64,000 nucleotides of DNA from Microbacterium bovistercoris (GCF_003387575.1 NZ_QUAB01000043.1:62001-126000), one strand, 5' to 3'. Shown: positions 17,653 through 25,974, counted from the stretch's first letter. Notes: generated from the sequence alone by a model not told the origin. Numbers and translations are program-made.

Positions 17653-17913
17653 ATGGCTGCGACGCTTGCGCCGATCAAGGTGGACAGCGAGACCGACGAG
17701 CTGATCTCCCACGCTGCCCACTTCCTGCGCTCGTCCAAGAAAGACGTCGTCGATGTCGCTGTGCGCGAGTACATCCAGAACCATCGCGACGAGATCCAAA
17801 GGGCGGCGCTCGATGCGCTCCGCACACTTGACGGTTCGACCAAGAGCGCCGTTCAGCTCATCACCGGCGCGAGCGCTGAGGAGCTCGACGAGCTGGGCGG
17901 CTTCAGCAGCTGA
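17653..17913 (+). CDS. Ribbon-helix-helix type small protein, possible antitoxin
   Basis: An 86-residue protein. It opens ATLAPIKVDSETDELISHAA, a beta strand followed by helices as in ribbon-helix-helix repressors, and continues SSKKDVVDVAVREYI. The C-terminal third (TKSAVQLITGASAEELDELG) could be a partner-binding tail. The start is the ATG at 17653, with GGGGGAGG eight bases upstream. An unknown 256-residue gene begins 33 bases downstream on the same strand, the layout of a two-gene antitoxin-effector operon. The role is inferred from fold and context only. Confidence 0.65.
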   Translation: MAATLAPIKVDSETDELISHAAHFLRSSKKDVVDVAVREYIQNHRDEIQRAALDALRTLDGSTKSAVQLITGASAEELDELGGFSS

Positions 17914-17946
17914 TCGCATGTCTGACGTCGTGGCTAGCCTCGATTC

Positions 17947-18717
17947 ATGAGCAGCGTGCGACCGACCAAGCGGAGCCTGGACGATCTCGGTCTCGGCTTT
18001 CCACCGCTCGATACTCCGCTTCACGAGATCAAGCATGAGCTGATCGCCAAGGCCCAACGTCTGCCCGATGAACATGCGTCCGGGGGTGCCGAGAGAATCC
18101 TCGCGATCAGCGATCGACTGTGGTTCAAGGTGAAGGTCGGCGAGTCCCGAGGGGCAGGCGGCCAGATCGAGGCGGGCGACTGCGATGTTCCTCAACGGTG
18201 GTGGCTCGTGGCTGGAGGTCTTCGCCGGGCGGACTCGAAGGAGCAGGACTTCTACGCCCGCCTCGAAGTCGAGTGTCGGCGCGCGGGAGCGGGCACCTCA
18301 GCATCAGTCAACAGCGATCACCTGCTCCCGCAGGACATCGACAAACGACGTTTCGAAGCTGAGCAAGCAGCGCTCGGCGTCATTGCGCTGCAGCGGGCAG
18401 TGCGCGAGGGTATTTCCAGGTCGGCAAACAGCGGCCATCCAGTAGAAGGGGTCGCCGGCCGCCAGCGTCTGATCATCTGGGTCAAGTCGGGTGACGCTGA
18501 CACATACCTGGCGATCTCGGCAGAGGGATTCTTCGATCCGAAGGAACTCGCGATCATCCTGGACGCAGTGCCTGGAATGACGGCCGACGACTGGGCGATC
18601 GAGCCCAGCGAAGTTCTCGGTATCAAACCTGATGTTGGTCAGCTGGTGTACTCAGCCATGATTCCGCCGGAGTCGTTGGCTGAAGTTCTCGCAGCGGACG
18701 ACGGTGACGTTCTGTAG
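17947..18717 (+). CDS. Unknown protein downstream of RHH gene
   Basis: A 256-residue soluble protein I do not recognise. Visible features are the tryptophan-rich QRWWLVAGGLRRADSKEQDF near residues 83-102, a helical middle with DIDKRRFEAEQAALGVIALQ, and a C-terminal alpha/beta part (RLIIWVKSGDADTYLAISAE). Most of the middle (about 95-160) looks like a separate helical module. It follows the RHH gene by 33 bases and ends seven bases from the convergent helicase gene. If the RHH protein is an antitoxin, this is the candidate toxin; it is much longer than usual type II toxins. Confidence 0.6.
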   Translation: MSSVRPTKRSLDDLGLGFPPLDTPLHEIKHELIAKAQRLPDEHASGGAERILAISDRLWFKVKVGESRGAGGQIEAGDCDVPQRWWLVAGGLRRADSKEQDFYARLEVECRRAGAGTSASVNSDHLLPQDIDKRRFEAEQAALGVIALQRAVREGISRSANSGHPVEGVAGRQRLIIWVKSGDADTYLAISAEGFFDPKELAIILDAVPGMTADDWAIEPSEVLGIKPDVGQLVYSAMIPPESLAEVLAADDGDVL

Positions 18718-18724
18718 GCCGAGT

Positions 18725-20446
18725 TCAGCGCGGCAGCGGTGAGAAGAGGCTCCGCACCCGCTCCCTCAGACCGCGATCACACACATACACATACGTCCCC
18801 CGAATCCCCCGCGTCAGCAGCACCCCGTAGATGTTCCGGATGAACACGAGCAGCTCGTCATCCCCGAATGCACCCTTCAGATGCCCGGTATTCTCCTTGC
18901 CCTTCTTGTCGCGGTATGCGTCCCAGTCCGCGACGATCTCGTCTCCTGAGACGCGCAGATCCGGCCCGATGATGACGCCGGCGTAGTTCAGGTCGTAGCC
19001 CTGCACCGTGTGGATCGATCCGACCTCTTCGAGCGAGCCGGGAGAGTTGATCCAGTCCTTGTCGGTGCTGTTCCACCGCATCCGCTCGCCGTCGATCTCG
19101 ATGTCGTGTGCCGATGAGTCGTTCTTCGACACCCAGTCCCAGGCGTACCCCGCGACCATCCGCGACAGTCCGACCTCGGCGTCCCGCGCGCGGATCGCGG
19201 CACGCATCTCGCCGACGTCGTCGAACAGCCGCAGGTCGTACTCGCCAAGATCTGGCCGAGACGGGTCCTCGCCCCGCAGCATCCCTCGGACGAACTCGAC
19301 GTAGTCGGCGCCGGCGCGCACGCGCATCTGCGTGCTGAGTCGGTAGTACCGGCCGGCATCCCGGGCGCCTCGCAATTCGGCATCCAAGGTCGCCGGCGAC
19401 AAGTCGTGCGGGCGCACGCTCTGCGCGCCGTCGACGAGCAGCAGCTGGTGCCGGCTGCGCGCCTTGATCCAGTCGAGCTGAGTGTGTTTCGCATCATCGT
19501 CCCCGAACAGTGCGCGGTTGATCTCGGTGAACTTCTTGTTCTGTACGCCGGATGCCTGGTTTGCGCGCTGCCCGATGCGGTGAGTCTCGTCGACGAGCAC
19601 CAGGTCGTACTCGACATCCGATTCGCCGAGCTGGAACGGTGTCATGACCATCTTCGGGTCGAGCTTCGGGGTTTTCTTGAACACCTCTTTGACCGACTTC
19701 CGCAGTGCCTGCTGCGGGATCACGAGGGCCATGCGCAGGTCGCGCAGCAGCTCGCTGTTCTCGGGCACGAAGAACTCGGTGAACATCGAGTCGGGTTCGA
19801 GGTCGTCGTGTGCGCGATGGTCGCGGATGTCGGCGAGCAGCTTCATCAGGAAGATCGCGATGATCGTCTTGCCCGTGCCGGGGTCGCCCTGCACGACGAG
19901 CGTCGATCGGATGTCGGGATGCTGCAGATCCTCGAGCAGCCCCTCGACAATGTCGGTGACGGCGATGGCCTGATCGCTGTTGAGCGCCTTGAAGGGCGAC
20001 AGCTTGAACAGATCGGAGTTCTCGATCTGCGGGATGCTGCGCGAGAAGAGACCCTCGGAGCGGAGCGCTTCGAAGACGTCGCGGAACGACTCCCGGTACA
20101 GCTCGCGGTCGTAATACTGCGCGTCGGTGAGCCCGTCATTGCCGTTGAGCAGCTCGTACTGACCGTCGCCGTGGAACCAGCGGATCAGGTGCGACTCGAG
20201 ATCGAGGCAGACTGACTTGTTGAACTTGTCGTCGACGACGACGCGGATGCTTTCGAGCCCCGCATCCTTCTTGGGTCCGTCAAGGTGCTGCCGGATGCGG
20301 TTGTGCGCGCTGACGGTCTCGCCGACGTAGAGCTTGCGCTTGCCATCGAGCAGGTAGACCACGGGCCAGTTCGTGTGCTGCTGATCGGTCTTCGCCCAGT
20401 CATCGACGTCGACGCGGTTGAACGCGACATGACGGATGCTGGTCAC
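18725..20446 (-). CDS. GIY-YIG nuclease fused to DUF2075 helicase-like ATPase
   Basis: A 573-residue protein with two parts. Residues about 25-105 form a GIY-YIG nuclease (PVVYLLDGKRKLYVGET and the downstream arginine RIRQHL). Residues about 160-570 are a superfamily 1-like DUF2075 ATPase with Walker A QGDPGTGKT, Walker B LVLVDETHRI, QMRVRAGADY and the C-terminal motif GVLLTRGIRG. The start is a GTG at 20446, overlapping the stop of the MazG-like gene (GTGA); the long frame beyond is shadow. This build would couple ATP-driven DNA or RNA remodelling with cleavage and is a defence-gene style architecture, but its function is not established. Confidence 0.85.
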   Translation of the reverse strand: MTSIRHVAFNRVDVDDWAKTDQQHTNWPVVYLLDGKRKLYVGETVSAHNRIRQHLDGPKKDAGLESIRVVVDDKFNKSVCLDLESHLIRWFHGDGQYELLNGNDGLTDAQYYDRELYRESFRDVFEALRSEGLFSRSIPQIENSDLFKLSPFKALNSDQAIAVTDIVEGLLEDLQHPDIRSTLVVQGDPGTGKTIIAIFLMKLLADIRDHRAHDDLEPDSMFTEFFVPENSELLRDLRMALVIPQQALRKSVKEVFKKTPKLDPKMVMTPFQLGESDVEYDLVLVDETHRIGQRANQASGVQNKKFTEINRALFGDDDAKHTQLDWIKARSRHQLLLVDGAQSVRPHDLSPATLDAELRGARDAGRYYRLSTQMRVRAGADYVEFVRGMLRGEDPSRPDLGEYDLRLFDDVGEMRAAIRARDAEVGLSRMVAGYAWDWVSKNDSSAHDIEIDGERMRWNSTDKDWINSPGSLEEVGSIHTVQGYDLNYAGVIIGPDLRVSGDEIVADWDAYRDKKGKENTGHLKGAFGDDELLVFIRNIYGVLLTRGIRGTYVYVCDRGLRERVRSLFSPLPR

Positions 20447-20769
20447 GAATCGAGCTCCGTGTACTTGGTGGTGCGTCCGCGAGCCTTCTCGACCGGATAC
20501 TTCGTGCGGGTCTGCTCGAGCTTGCGCAGCACGATCTCGTCGAGATCGACGCCGAGGACCCCGGCGAGGTGGATGCAGTACGTGACGACGTCGGCGAGCT
20601 CGTCCTCGACCTTGCGCTGGTTGAACTCCGGGCCCCACTGGAAACACTCGAGCAGTTCGGCAGCCTCGATGACGATGCTCTTCGCGAGGTTCTCTGGGGA
20701 GTGGAACTGCGCCCAGTCGCGTTCGGCGGTGAACGCGCGGAGGGTCTCTATGGTCTGCTTCGACGGCAT
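20443..20769 (-). CDS. MazG-like nucleotide pyrophosphohydrolase
   Basis: A 108-residue all-alpha NTP pyrophosphatase. The metal-binding elements are EAAELLECFQWG (the ExxE pair) and DELADVVTYC (ExxD). It hydrolyses (d)NTPs to monophosphates. The start is the ATG at 20769 with GGGAGGGAGG just ahead. It overlaps the GIY-YIG/DUF2075 gene by four bases, so the two are co-translated; a link between nucleotide-pool cleavage and the helicase-nuclease is likely. Confidence 0.85.
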   Translation of the reverse strand: MPSKQTIETLRAFTAERDWAQFHSPENLAKSIVIEAAELLECFQWGPEFNQRKVEDELADVVTYCIHLAGVLGVDLDEIVLRKLEQTRTKYPVEKARGRTTKYTELDS

Positions 20770-20792
20770 GGGAGGGAGGGTAGCAGGGACGC

Positions 20793-21233
20793 TCAACTGT
20801 CGAGTTCGAGCGCAGTGCGAACGGAAGCAAGTGCTTCGCCGACGGGAACATGTTCCCAGATCCGGATGACGGTCCAGCCAGACTCCTCGAGGAGTCTTGT
20901 ATTGGTTCGGTCGCGCTCGGCGTTCCGCGCGAGTTTCGGAGACCAGTAGGACTGATTCACGCGAGGCTGCGAGCCGTGTAGAGGACAGCTGTGCCAGAAG
21001 CATCCGTCGACGAAGACAGCGAGCTTCCGGCGGGTGAACACAATGTCGGGGCGGACACGACCCCCAGGGAGATCAATGCGGAAGTCGCAGCGGTAACGGT
21101 ACCCAGCGGCGTGCAGTGCGGAACGCAGAGCGAGTTCAGGGCCGGTATCCCGACGTCGATTTGCCTGCATGTTCCGACGGCGTCCAGCCGTTGGCGGAAG
21201 CTGAACTGCGTCACGGACTTCACCGGAAGTCAT
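20793..21233 (-). CDS. vsr: Very short patch repair endonuclease (Vsr)
   Basis: A 146-residue Vsr-type endonuclease. It carries the RNMQANRRRDTGPELALRSAL helix, the core RVRPDIVFTRRKLAVFVDG with FWHSCPLHG, and the C-terminal GWTVIRIWEHV. Vsr nicks T:G mismatches produced by deamination of 5-methylcytosine, and is usually linked to a C5-cytosine methyltransferase, which lies divergently 64 bases away. I place the start at the ATG at 21233; the frame is open to 21296 but that part overlaps the methyltransferase promoter. Confidence 0.9.
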   Translation of the reverse strand: MTSGEVRDAVQLPPTAGRRRNMQANRRRDTGPELALRSALHAAGYRYRCDFRIDLPGGRVRPDIVFTRRKLAVFVDGCFWHSCPLHGSQPRVNQSYWSPKLARNAERDRTNTRLLEESGWTVIRIWEHVPVGEALASVRTALELDS

Positions 21234-21297
21234 ATGACAACGGTACGTCTGCGAGGCGAACAACAGGATGTCGGTGGGGCCACCGTACGATGGCATC

Positions 21298-22557
21298 GTG
21301 AGTGATCAGGGGCTGAGCGTAGTAGAGGTATGTTCCGGTGCAGGCGGACAATCGTTGGGGCTGCATAAGGCCGGCTTCACGCACAAGCTCGCGGTTGAGA
21401 TCGATGAGACAGCCGCGGACACCCTCCGTGCCAACCTCGGCGCGCCAGTGCTCGTTGGAGACGTCGCTGATCCCTCTCTGTGGAGCGCTGCGGACTACGC
21501 CGATGTAGACCTCTTCGCAGGCGGGGTGCCGTGCCCGCCGTTCTCGGCAGCAGGTAAGCAACTCGGTACATCCGACGAGCGTGACCTCTTCGCATGGGCG
21601 ATCGAGCAGGCCGCGATTATGCGTCCGCGGGCCATCATGCTTGAGAACGTGCGCGGACTGTCTGCTCCGCGATTCGCGGCATACCGGCAGCGGATCCTTG
21701 ATCGCCTAGAAGAGATCGGATACGTCGGGGAATGGAAGCTGCTTCATGCGGCTGACTTCGGTGTTCCGCAGCTGAGGCCGCGTTTTGTGCTCGTCGCTAT
21801 GCCGGCCGAAGAGATGCGCTACTTCCACTGGCCCGAGCCCTCGCCGGGCGCCCGCGTGACAGTGGGAGAGGCCTTGTACGACCTAATGGCTGCCGACGGC
21901 TGGAAGTATGCAGATAAGTGGCGTGAGGCGGCCAACGACGTTGGCCCGACGCTGGTCGGCGGAAGCAAGAAGCATGGCGGTGCAGATCTGGGGCCGACCC
22001 GAGCGAAAGCTGGGTGGGCCAAGCTGCACGTTGACGGGCGAGGTATTGCCGATCGAGGTCCCGACCGGAAGTCGCTGTCTTTTCGCACTACTCCACCGCG
22101 CTTGACGATCGAAATGGCGGCCCGCGTACAGGGGTGGACGGCGGATGACGCCTATGAGTTCTCCGGGCGAAAGACGTCGCAATACCGGCAGATCGGAAAC
22201 GCATTCCCTCCGCCTGTTGCTGAAGCTGTGGGACGGAGCATCCGGCTCGCGCTGGCACATGAGGGTGTCGAGCGCATCGATCAGCCCGGGACCGTCAGGC
22301 TGCAGGATCCGGTCTATCGTGCCCTCGCGCGCAGCACCCGGCCGCTGAGCCTGGAGGAGCTTATCGCTGCATACAACGACGGTAGTGAAGCAGCGGTTCA
22401 GCAGAGGCTAGCTGCCATTCGCCGGGACTTTGTGCTTCAGACATTCGAAGCTGACGGGGTTGAACGGTATCTGCTCGGCGAGTTCAAGGGATTCACTGGC
22501 CAAACGGATCATTGGCGGCACGAGATGGTCCAACGATTTCGCAATCGCGTGAGCTGA
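21298..22557 (+). CDS. DNA (cytosine-5-)-methyltransferase
   Basis: A 419-residue C5-MTase. Motif I is VCSGAGGQSLGLHKAGF, motif IV with the catalytic cysteine is GGVPCPPFSAAGKQLG, motif VI is MLENVRGLS, motif VIII is around QLRPRFVLVAM, and motif X is QYRQIGNAFPPPVAEAV. The variable target-recognition region lies at about residues 180-265. About 75 residues after motif X form an extra C-terminal helical domain. I use the GTG at 21298 as start; an ATG at 21268 is the alternative. It protects sites cut by the NaeI-like enzyme two bases downstream. The DNA here has clearly lower GC than its surroundings. Confidence 0.93.
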   Translation: MSDQGLSVVEVCSGAGGQSLGLHKAGFTHKLAVEIDETAADTLRANLGAPVLVGDVADPSLWSAADYADVDLFAGGVPCPPFSAAGKQLGTSDERDLFAWAIEQAAIMRPRAIMLENVRGLSAPRFAAYRQRILDRLEEIGYVGEWKLLHAADFGVPQLRPRFVLVAMPAEEMRYFHWPEPSPGARVTVGEALYDLMAADGWKYADKWREAANDVGPTLVGGSKKHGGADLGPTRAKAGWAKLHVDGRGIADRGPDRKSLSFRTTPPRLTIEMAARVQGWTADDAYEFSGRKTSQYRQIGNAFPPPVAEAVGRSIRLALAHEGVERIDQPGTVRLQDPVYRALARSTRPLSLEELIAAYNDGSEAAVQQRLAAIRRDFVLQTFEADGVERYLLGEFKGFTGQTDHWRHEMVQRFRNRVS

Positions 22558-22559
22558 TC

Positions 22560-23489
22560 GTGGGGTCGCGTGGTTACCTGCCCGTACCGGGTGAAATCTG
22601 TCAGCCAGATGCGAGGAAGCTTGGGATTCCAGATCCGCACGAGATCCTGGACCCGGTAAATGACACTGAGCTACAGGAAGTGCTCGCATGGTTGAGAGCT
22701 CGCCCGATAGATACGCTCCTGAGGGACGCGGTCGATAGCGCGGTCAAGTACGTACTGGACGGTGCGCGAACCTGGCGATTCGACCTCAATGATCCATCCG
22801 TGGATTCCGATGAGCGCTCTTCGGTTGGTACGAAGCTGCAGTATCACGTCATTGAAGGCCTTGGCCTCAAGAAGGAGCCACCTCTAGACACCACGATCGC
22901 TGATCGGCCGGTGGAGATCAAAGGAACAGTTCGAAAGACCTGGATGATCCCGCGGGAGGGGCAGTGCGAGATAACGCTCATGATCCGAATCGACACAAGG
23001 CGCCATGAGTTTGAAGCGCGACTTATGCGAGCCCATCGCGCATGGCTTACCGGGAAGAAGGGTAACCGAGATCTGAAGCGCTCGCCCCGTGTCGATGCCG
23101 TCCATCGGTACTCACTAGTTGTGGCTCCGCCGACGCCGCTACCGCCGGAACCTCTTCGGATGCTTGACGACGAGCAAGTCGCCCGAGTTTTTGGGCCCGG
23201 CGGTTTGAAGGGCCGGCTGGTCGAGTTGTTCGCTTCTCTTCCGGAGACGGTCATTCCGCGTGGTTCTATCGCTGTAGTCGGCGCCGGGCTCCACGACCCG
23301 CTGCGCCGCGCTCGCGAGGCGAAAGTTCCCTTGCGAGAGAAGTACGGACTCGTCGCGCTCGTCGGTACGTGGCCCGCCGAGCGTGAACTGGCGCGGAGGA
23401 TGGGTTTCGATATCAGTGGCGAAGCATGGGTTGCTGTATATCCAGAGACCTTCCATGCACATGAGCTGGACATCCCGGTTCCTGACTAG
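22560..23489 (+). CDS. NaeI-family type II restriction endonuclease
   Basis: A protein of about 309 residues (325 from a TTG start at 22512) resembling NaeI along its length. Matches are DPVNDTELQEVLAWLRAR near the N-terminus, SVGTKLQYHVIEGLGL, the catalytic strand DRPVEIKGTVRKTWMIPREG, KKGNRDLKRS, and the C-terminal CAP-like DNA-binding part with GRLVELFASLPETVIPRG. NaeI uses Asp-Asp/Lys in VDCK; here the element reads VEIK. The NaeI target is GCCGGC, but the specificity here is not proven. It follows the methyltransferase stop by two bases, so the GTG at 22560 is likely reached by coupling. Confidence 0.85.
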   Translation: MGSRGYLPVPGEICQPDARKLGIPDPHEILDPVNDTELQEVLAWLRARPIDTLLRDAVDSAVKYVLDGARTWRFDLNDPSVDSDERSSVGTKLQYHVIEGLGLKKEPPLDTTIADRPVEIKGTVRKTWMIPREGQCEITLMIRIDTRRHEFEARLMRAHRAWLTGKKGNRDLKRSPRVDAVHRYSLVVAPPTPLPPEPLRMLDDEQVARVFGPGGLKGRLVELFASLPETVIPRGSIAVVGAGLHDPLRRAREAKVPLREKYGLVALVGTWPAERELARRMGFDISGEAWVAVYPETFHAHELDIPVPD

Positions 23490-23585
23490 TATTCCTTCCG
23501 TTCAACAGGTCTGGCGCTGTGGCAACTCGCCGTCCACGTCCCCGCTAGTCTGCGAGCAGACACCTCTTGAGGTGAGTAAGACCGA

Positions 23586-24662
23586 TCACTGACTGTCGCC
23601 CTGCACGTCGAAGTGTTGGGCGAGACGGTCGAGCGTGAACTCCTGGCGGAGCTTGCAGGCGCTGTTCTGATTCGCGAACAGCCCCTTCTCCCAGTAGGCG
23701 TCCTTCTCAGGAACCTTGCGGAGCCACGTCACGGGCACGACCCATTCGGCGTCATCATCCGTCTCGGCTCCTTGGTGGGTGTACGACCCGGTCAAGGGCT
23801 GCGTGGCAAGAGGAACCGACGCGCCGTCGACCGTGACTCGGGCGTTCTCGAAACGGACGGCCGGGCCGGTGACTATCCCGACGCCGACGTAGCCGACCTG
23901 CGGGACGTTGACCCACACGCGCGCACCTTCCGGGAGCGCGCGGATGGTCTGCGAGTAGAACTTGCCACCTCCTGCGGAGACGAAGCCCAGTCGGCCGGCA
24001 TCGTCCCATGAACGGTCACCGCCGAATGACACGTACCAGTCGAGTCCATTCCACGCAGCGCGCTTCGCCGCGGACTTCGCGCTGCCGCTCGCAGAGCGCT
24101 CGTCCGAAGTCGCGAGCCACGAACGCGCCAGATAGCGCCGATCATCATCTTCGATGTAGGTGAAGAAGACGGCGTTGATCGGGACGCCGAAGCCACGTAG
24201 GTAAGTGACGATTCGCTCAGAACTAGGATCCAGCGCCGAGGCGACTACGGTCAGTTGAAGCTCGCCGTTGAGTTCGTCTGGCGGAGCGACGCCGAACACA
24301 TCCTCGAAGGACGCTTCGAAAGGTTGCCCGAGATACTTCTCAGCGATGTCGATGACATCGTCACGTGAAAGCGTTGATACCCAAGAGCCGTAGTCGAGTA
24401 CCTGGGCGACCACCTCTCGCGGTGTGCGGTCTCGCTTGAGTTCCAGCACGTGCAGATTCCCGTCAGCGTCGATCGCCAACAGGTCGAGGCGCTTGCCGTA
24501 CGGCGTGATGACTTCGCTGCCGATGACCAGCAAAGCCGTGCCGAGGAGCGACGGGTCTTGCCGCAGGAACTGATGCAGCTCGTTCTCGGTCGGAAGCGCC
24601 GCCGGCGTGAGCGGCTTCGGGTTCTGGCCGTCGATCCGCCACATTCTCATCTCAACTGGCAT
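23586..24662 (-). CDS. NucS-like / PD-(D/E)XK nuclease-domain protein
   Basis: A 358-residue protein. Residues about 20-120 match the NucS/DUF91 nuclease core: LPTENELHQFLRQDPSLLG, then GKRLDLLAIDADGNLHVLEL with the catalytic D, E-x-K (LELKRDRTPREVVAQVLDY). The rest, to GLFANQNSACKLRQEFTLDR, is an unassigned alpha/beta domain also found behind such nuclease domains. It is distinct from the housekeeping mismatch nuclease NucS by length and tail. The start is set at the ATG of PVEMRMWRIDG; a start at 24689 is possible. It is divergent by 70 bases from the ScoMcrA-head gene. Confidence 0.75.
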   Translation of the reverse strand: MPVEMRMWRIDGQNPKPLTPAALPTENELHQFLRQDPSLLGTALLVIGSEVITPYGKRLDLLAIDADGNLHVLELKRDRTPREVVAQVLDYGSWVSTLSRDDVIDIAEKYLGQPFEASFEDVFGVAPPDELNGELQLTVVASALDPSSERIVTYLRGFGVPINAVFFTYIEDDDRRYLARSWLATSDERSASGSAKSAAKRAAWNGLDWYVSFGGDRSWDDAGRLGFVSAGGGKFYSQTIRALPEGARVWVNVPQVGYVGVGIVTGPAVRFENARVTVDGASVPLATQPLTGSYTHQGAETDDDAEWVVPVTWLRKVPEKDAYWEKGLFANQNSACKLRQEFTLDRLAQHFDVQGDSQ

Positions 24663-24732
24663 GGGTCCGAGTTCCTCTCGCGATCTCATGACCAACCCTA
24701 GGGAAGTCTGTAGCCGCCGATAGCATTCCGAC

Positions 24733-25386
24733 ATGGTCTCCTACTCGTCCCTGACCGACCCGAACGCGGTCGATGAAGCCATCGCCGAGTTCGATCGGAT
24801 CGGCCGGTTCGCTTTCCTCGAGAAGTACGGCTTCGGCGAGGCGACCGAGTACTTCCTCGTCACAGACGACGGCCTGTACGACTCCAAAGCGATCTTCGGC
24901 GTCGCCTACGGCAACCAACACGGCACCCCGCTCGGCAACGACGAGTTCACCGGCGGGAAGACCGGCGCGGCGGCACGCCTCGCACAGCTCGGGTACTCGA
25001 TCGAGGGGCTCGACCCGGATGCCCGGCGGCAGACATTCGAGTCGCTGGAAGCGGCACTCAACGAGTTCCGCGTGCCCGTCGAGAACCTCACCATGGTGCG
25101 CGAGTTCGTCTCCGGGCGCGACGTCGGTGAGTTCTACATTCCGCCGCGGAAGAGCTACATCGCCCTGGTTCCGCCGGGCGAGACCAGCCCGAATGCGTGG
25201 ATTCACGTCGGCTACATCCACATCCGTAACGCCGACCGCACGATCGACAGGATCTCTCTGCCGTACAACGGCGGGCGTAGAGGCGGGGCTGGTCGTCGGC
25301 GGCAGCGCGAAGAGGCCACGACGCTGTGCCCGACACCCGGATGCGGGATGGTGCTGCCCCCGAGCGGAGTCTGCGACTACTGCTGA
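24733..25386 (+). CDS. ScoMcrA-like N-terminal head domain protein with zinc ribbon
   Basis: A 217-residue protein. Residues about 1-95 match the head domain of ScoMcrA-type modification-dependent endonucleases: FLEKYGFGEATEYFLVTDDG, LYDSKAIFGVAYGNQHGTPL, EFTGGKTGAAARLAQLGYSI. The usual SRA and HNH domains do not follow. A short middle region leads to an arginine-rich stretch and a C-terminal four-cysteine ribbon (LCPTPGC and GVCDYC). A sensing or adaptor role is possible; it cannot cut DNA by an HNH mechanism. It is divergent from a nuclease gene. Confidence 0.75.
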   Translation: MVSYSSLTDPNAVDEAIAEFDRIGRFAFLEKYGFGEATEYFLVTDDGLYDSKAIFGVAYGNQHGTPLGNDEFTGGKTGAAARLAQLGYSIEGLDPDARRQTFESLEAALNEFRVPVENLTMVREFVSGRDVGEFYIPPRKSYIALVPPGETSPNAWIHVGYIHIRNADRTIDRISLPYNGGRRGGAGRRRQREEATTLCPTPGCGMVLPPSGVCDYC

Positions 25387-25519
25387 AGCCGGTAGGGCCG
25401 ACCGCGGACTTGCCGGCTCCACGCGCGACGAGATTGCAGAGCTGTACGACCTGACGGCCGCGCAGGTCGACGAGGCCATCCGGTTCGAACTGATCGCGGG
25501 CAGCGACCGGGCCGCATGA
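25387..25519 (+). pseudogene. DUF433-type antitoxin, C-terminal remnant
   Basis: This frame reads GSTRDEIAELYDLTAAQVDE then AIRFELIAGSDRAA before a TGA, which is the C-terminal winged-helix half of a DUF433 antitoxin. No start or N-terminal half precedes it; instead the sequence joins the end of the ScoMcrA-head gene. Its TGA still overlaps the ATG of the downstream PIN-like gene (ATGA), the coupling expected of the original pair. The antitoxin therefore appears broken while its toxin frame remains. Confidence 0.65.
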
Positions 25520-25974
25520 TGTCCGCGGCGTTCTCCCCGGTGTACTTCACCGATGAGAACGCGCTGGGCATGGGCAAACTCCTGCGTCGATCAGGGCGCG
25601 AGGACGTTCTGTTTCCCGGGCATCCGGAGCTCGCTGAGGTGCCACTCGGCAGCCTGGACCTCGAATGGATGCCGGTCATCGGACGGCTCGGATTCATCGT
25701 CATCACGCGTGACCGGCGCATCCGGACACGGCCTGCAGAGCTCCGTGCGTATCGCGAGCACGGGATTCGTTCGGTGTGGATCGGCGCCAAGCAGGATCTT
25801 CGACCACAGGATCAGGTCGAGACGTTCCTCAAGCACGAAGCCCGGCTTCGTCGCGAGATCATCAAGCTCGGGCCGGGACCCTGGGCGCTCGCATGTCGCC
25901 GTCTGGGGTGCGGCCACTCGGGTTGTCACAGGCCTGAAGGCGTCCGCGTCTGGCCAGGGACCCACCGAAGGTGA
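25516..25974 (+). CDS. PIN-like (VapC45/DUF5615-type) toxin
   Basis: A 152-residue protein. It opens AAFSPVYFTDENALGMGKLL, the N-terminal acidic motif of compact PIN-like toxins that pair with DUF433 antitoxins. Next come LGSLDLEWMPVIGRLGFIVI and TRDRRIRTRPAELRAYREHG, the usual core. The tail after about residue 125 is arginine- and glycine-rich with three cysteines and may be altered. Because its antitoxin frame is truncated, either the toxin is silent or inactive, or it is controlled elsewhere. Confidence 0.72.
   Translation: MMSAAFSPVYFTDENALGMGKLLRRSGREDVLFPGHPELAEVPLGSLDLEWMPVIGRLGFIVITRDRRIRTRPAELRAYREHGIRSVWIGAKQDLRPQDQVETFLKHEARLRREIIKLGPGPWALACRRLGCGHSGCHRPEGVRVWPGTHRR

Noticed and set aside
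15173-17704. An 843-residue forward frame spanning 15.2-17.7 kb
   Set aside because: It crosses the SDR gene in a wrong frame and the repeat clusters. Only its last part (TetR-like remnant) has meaning.
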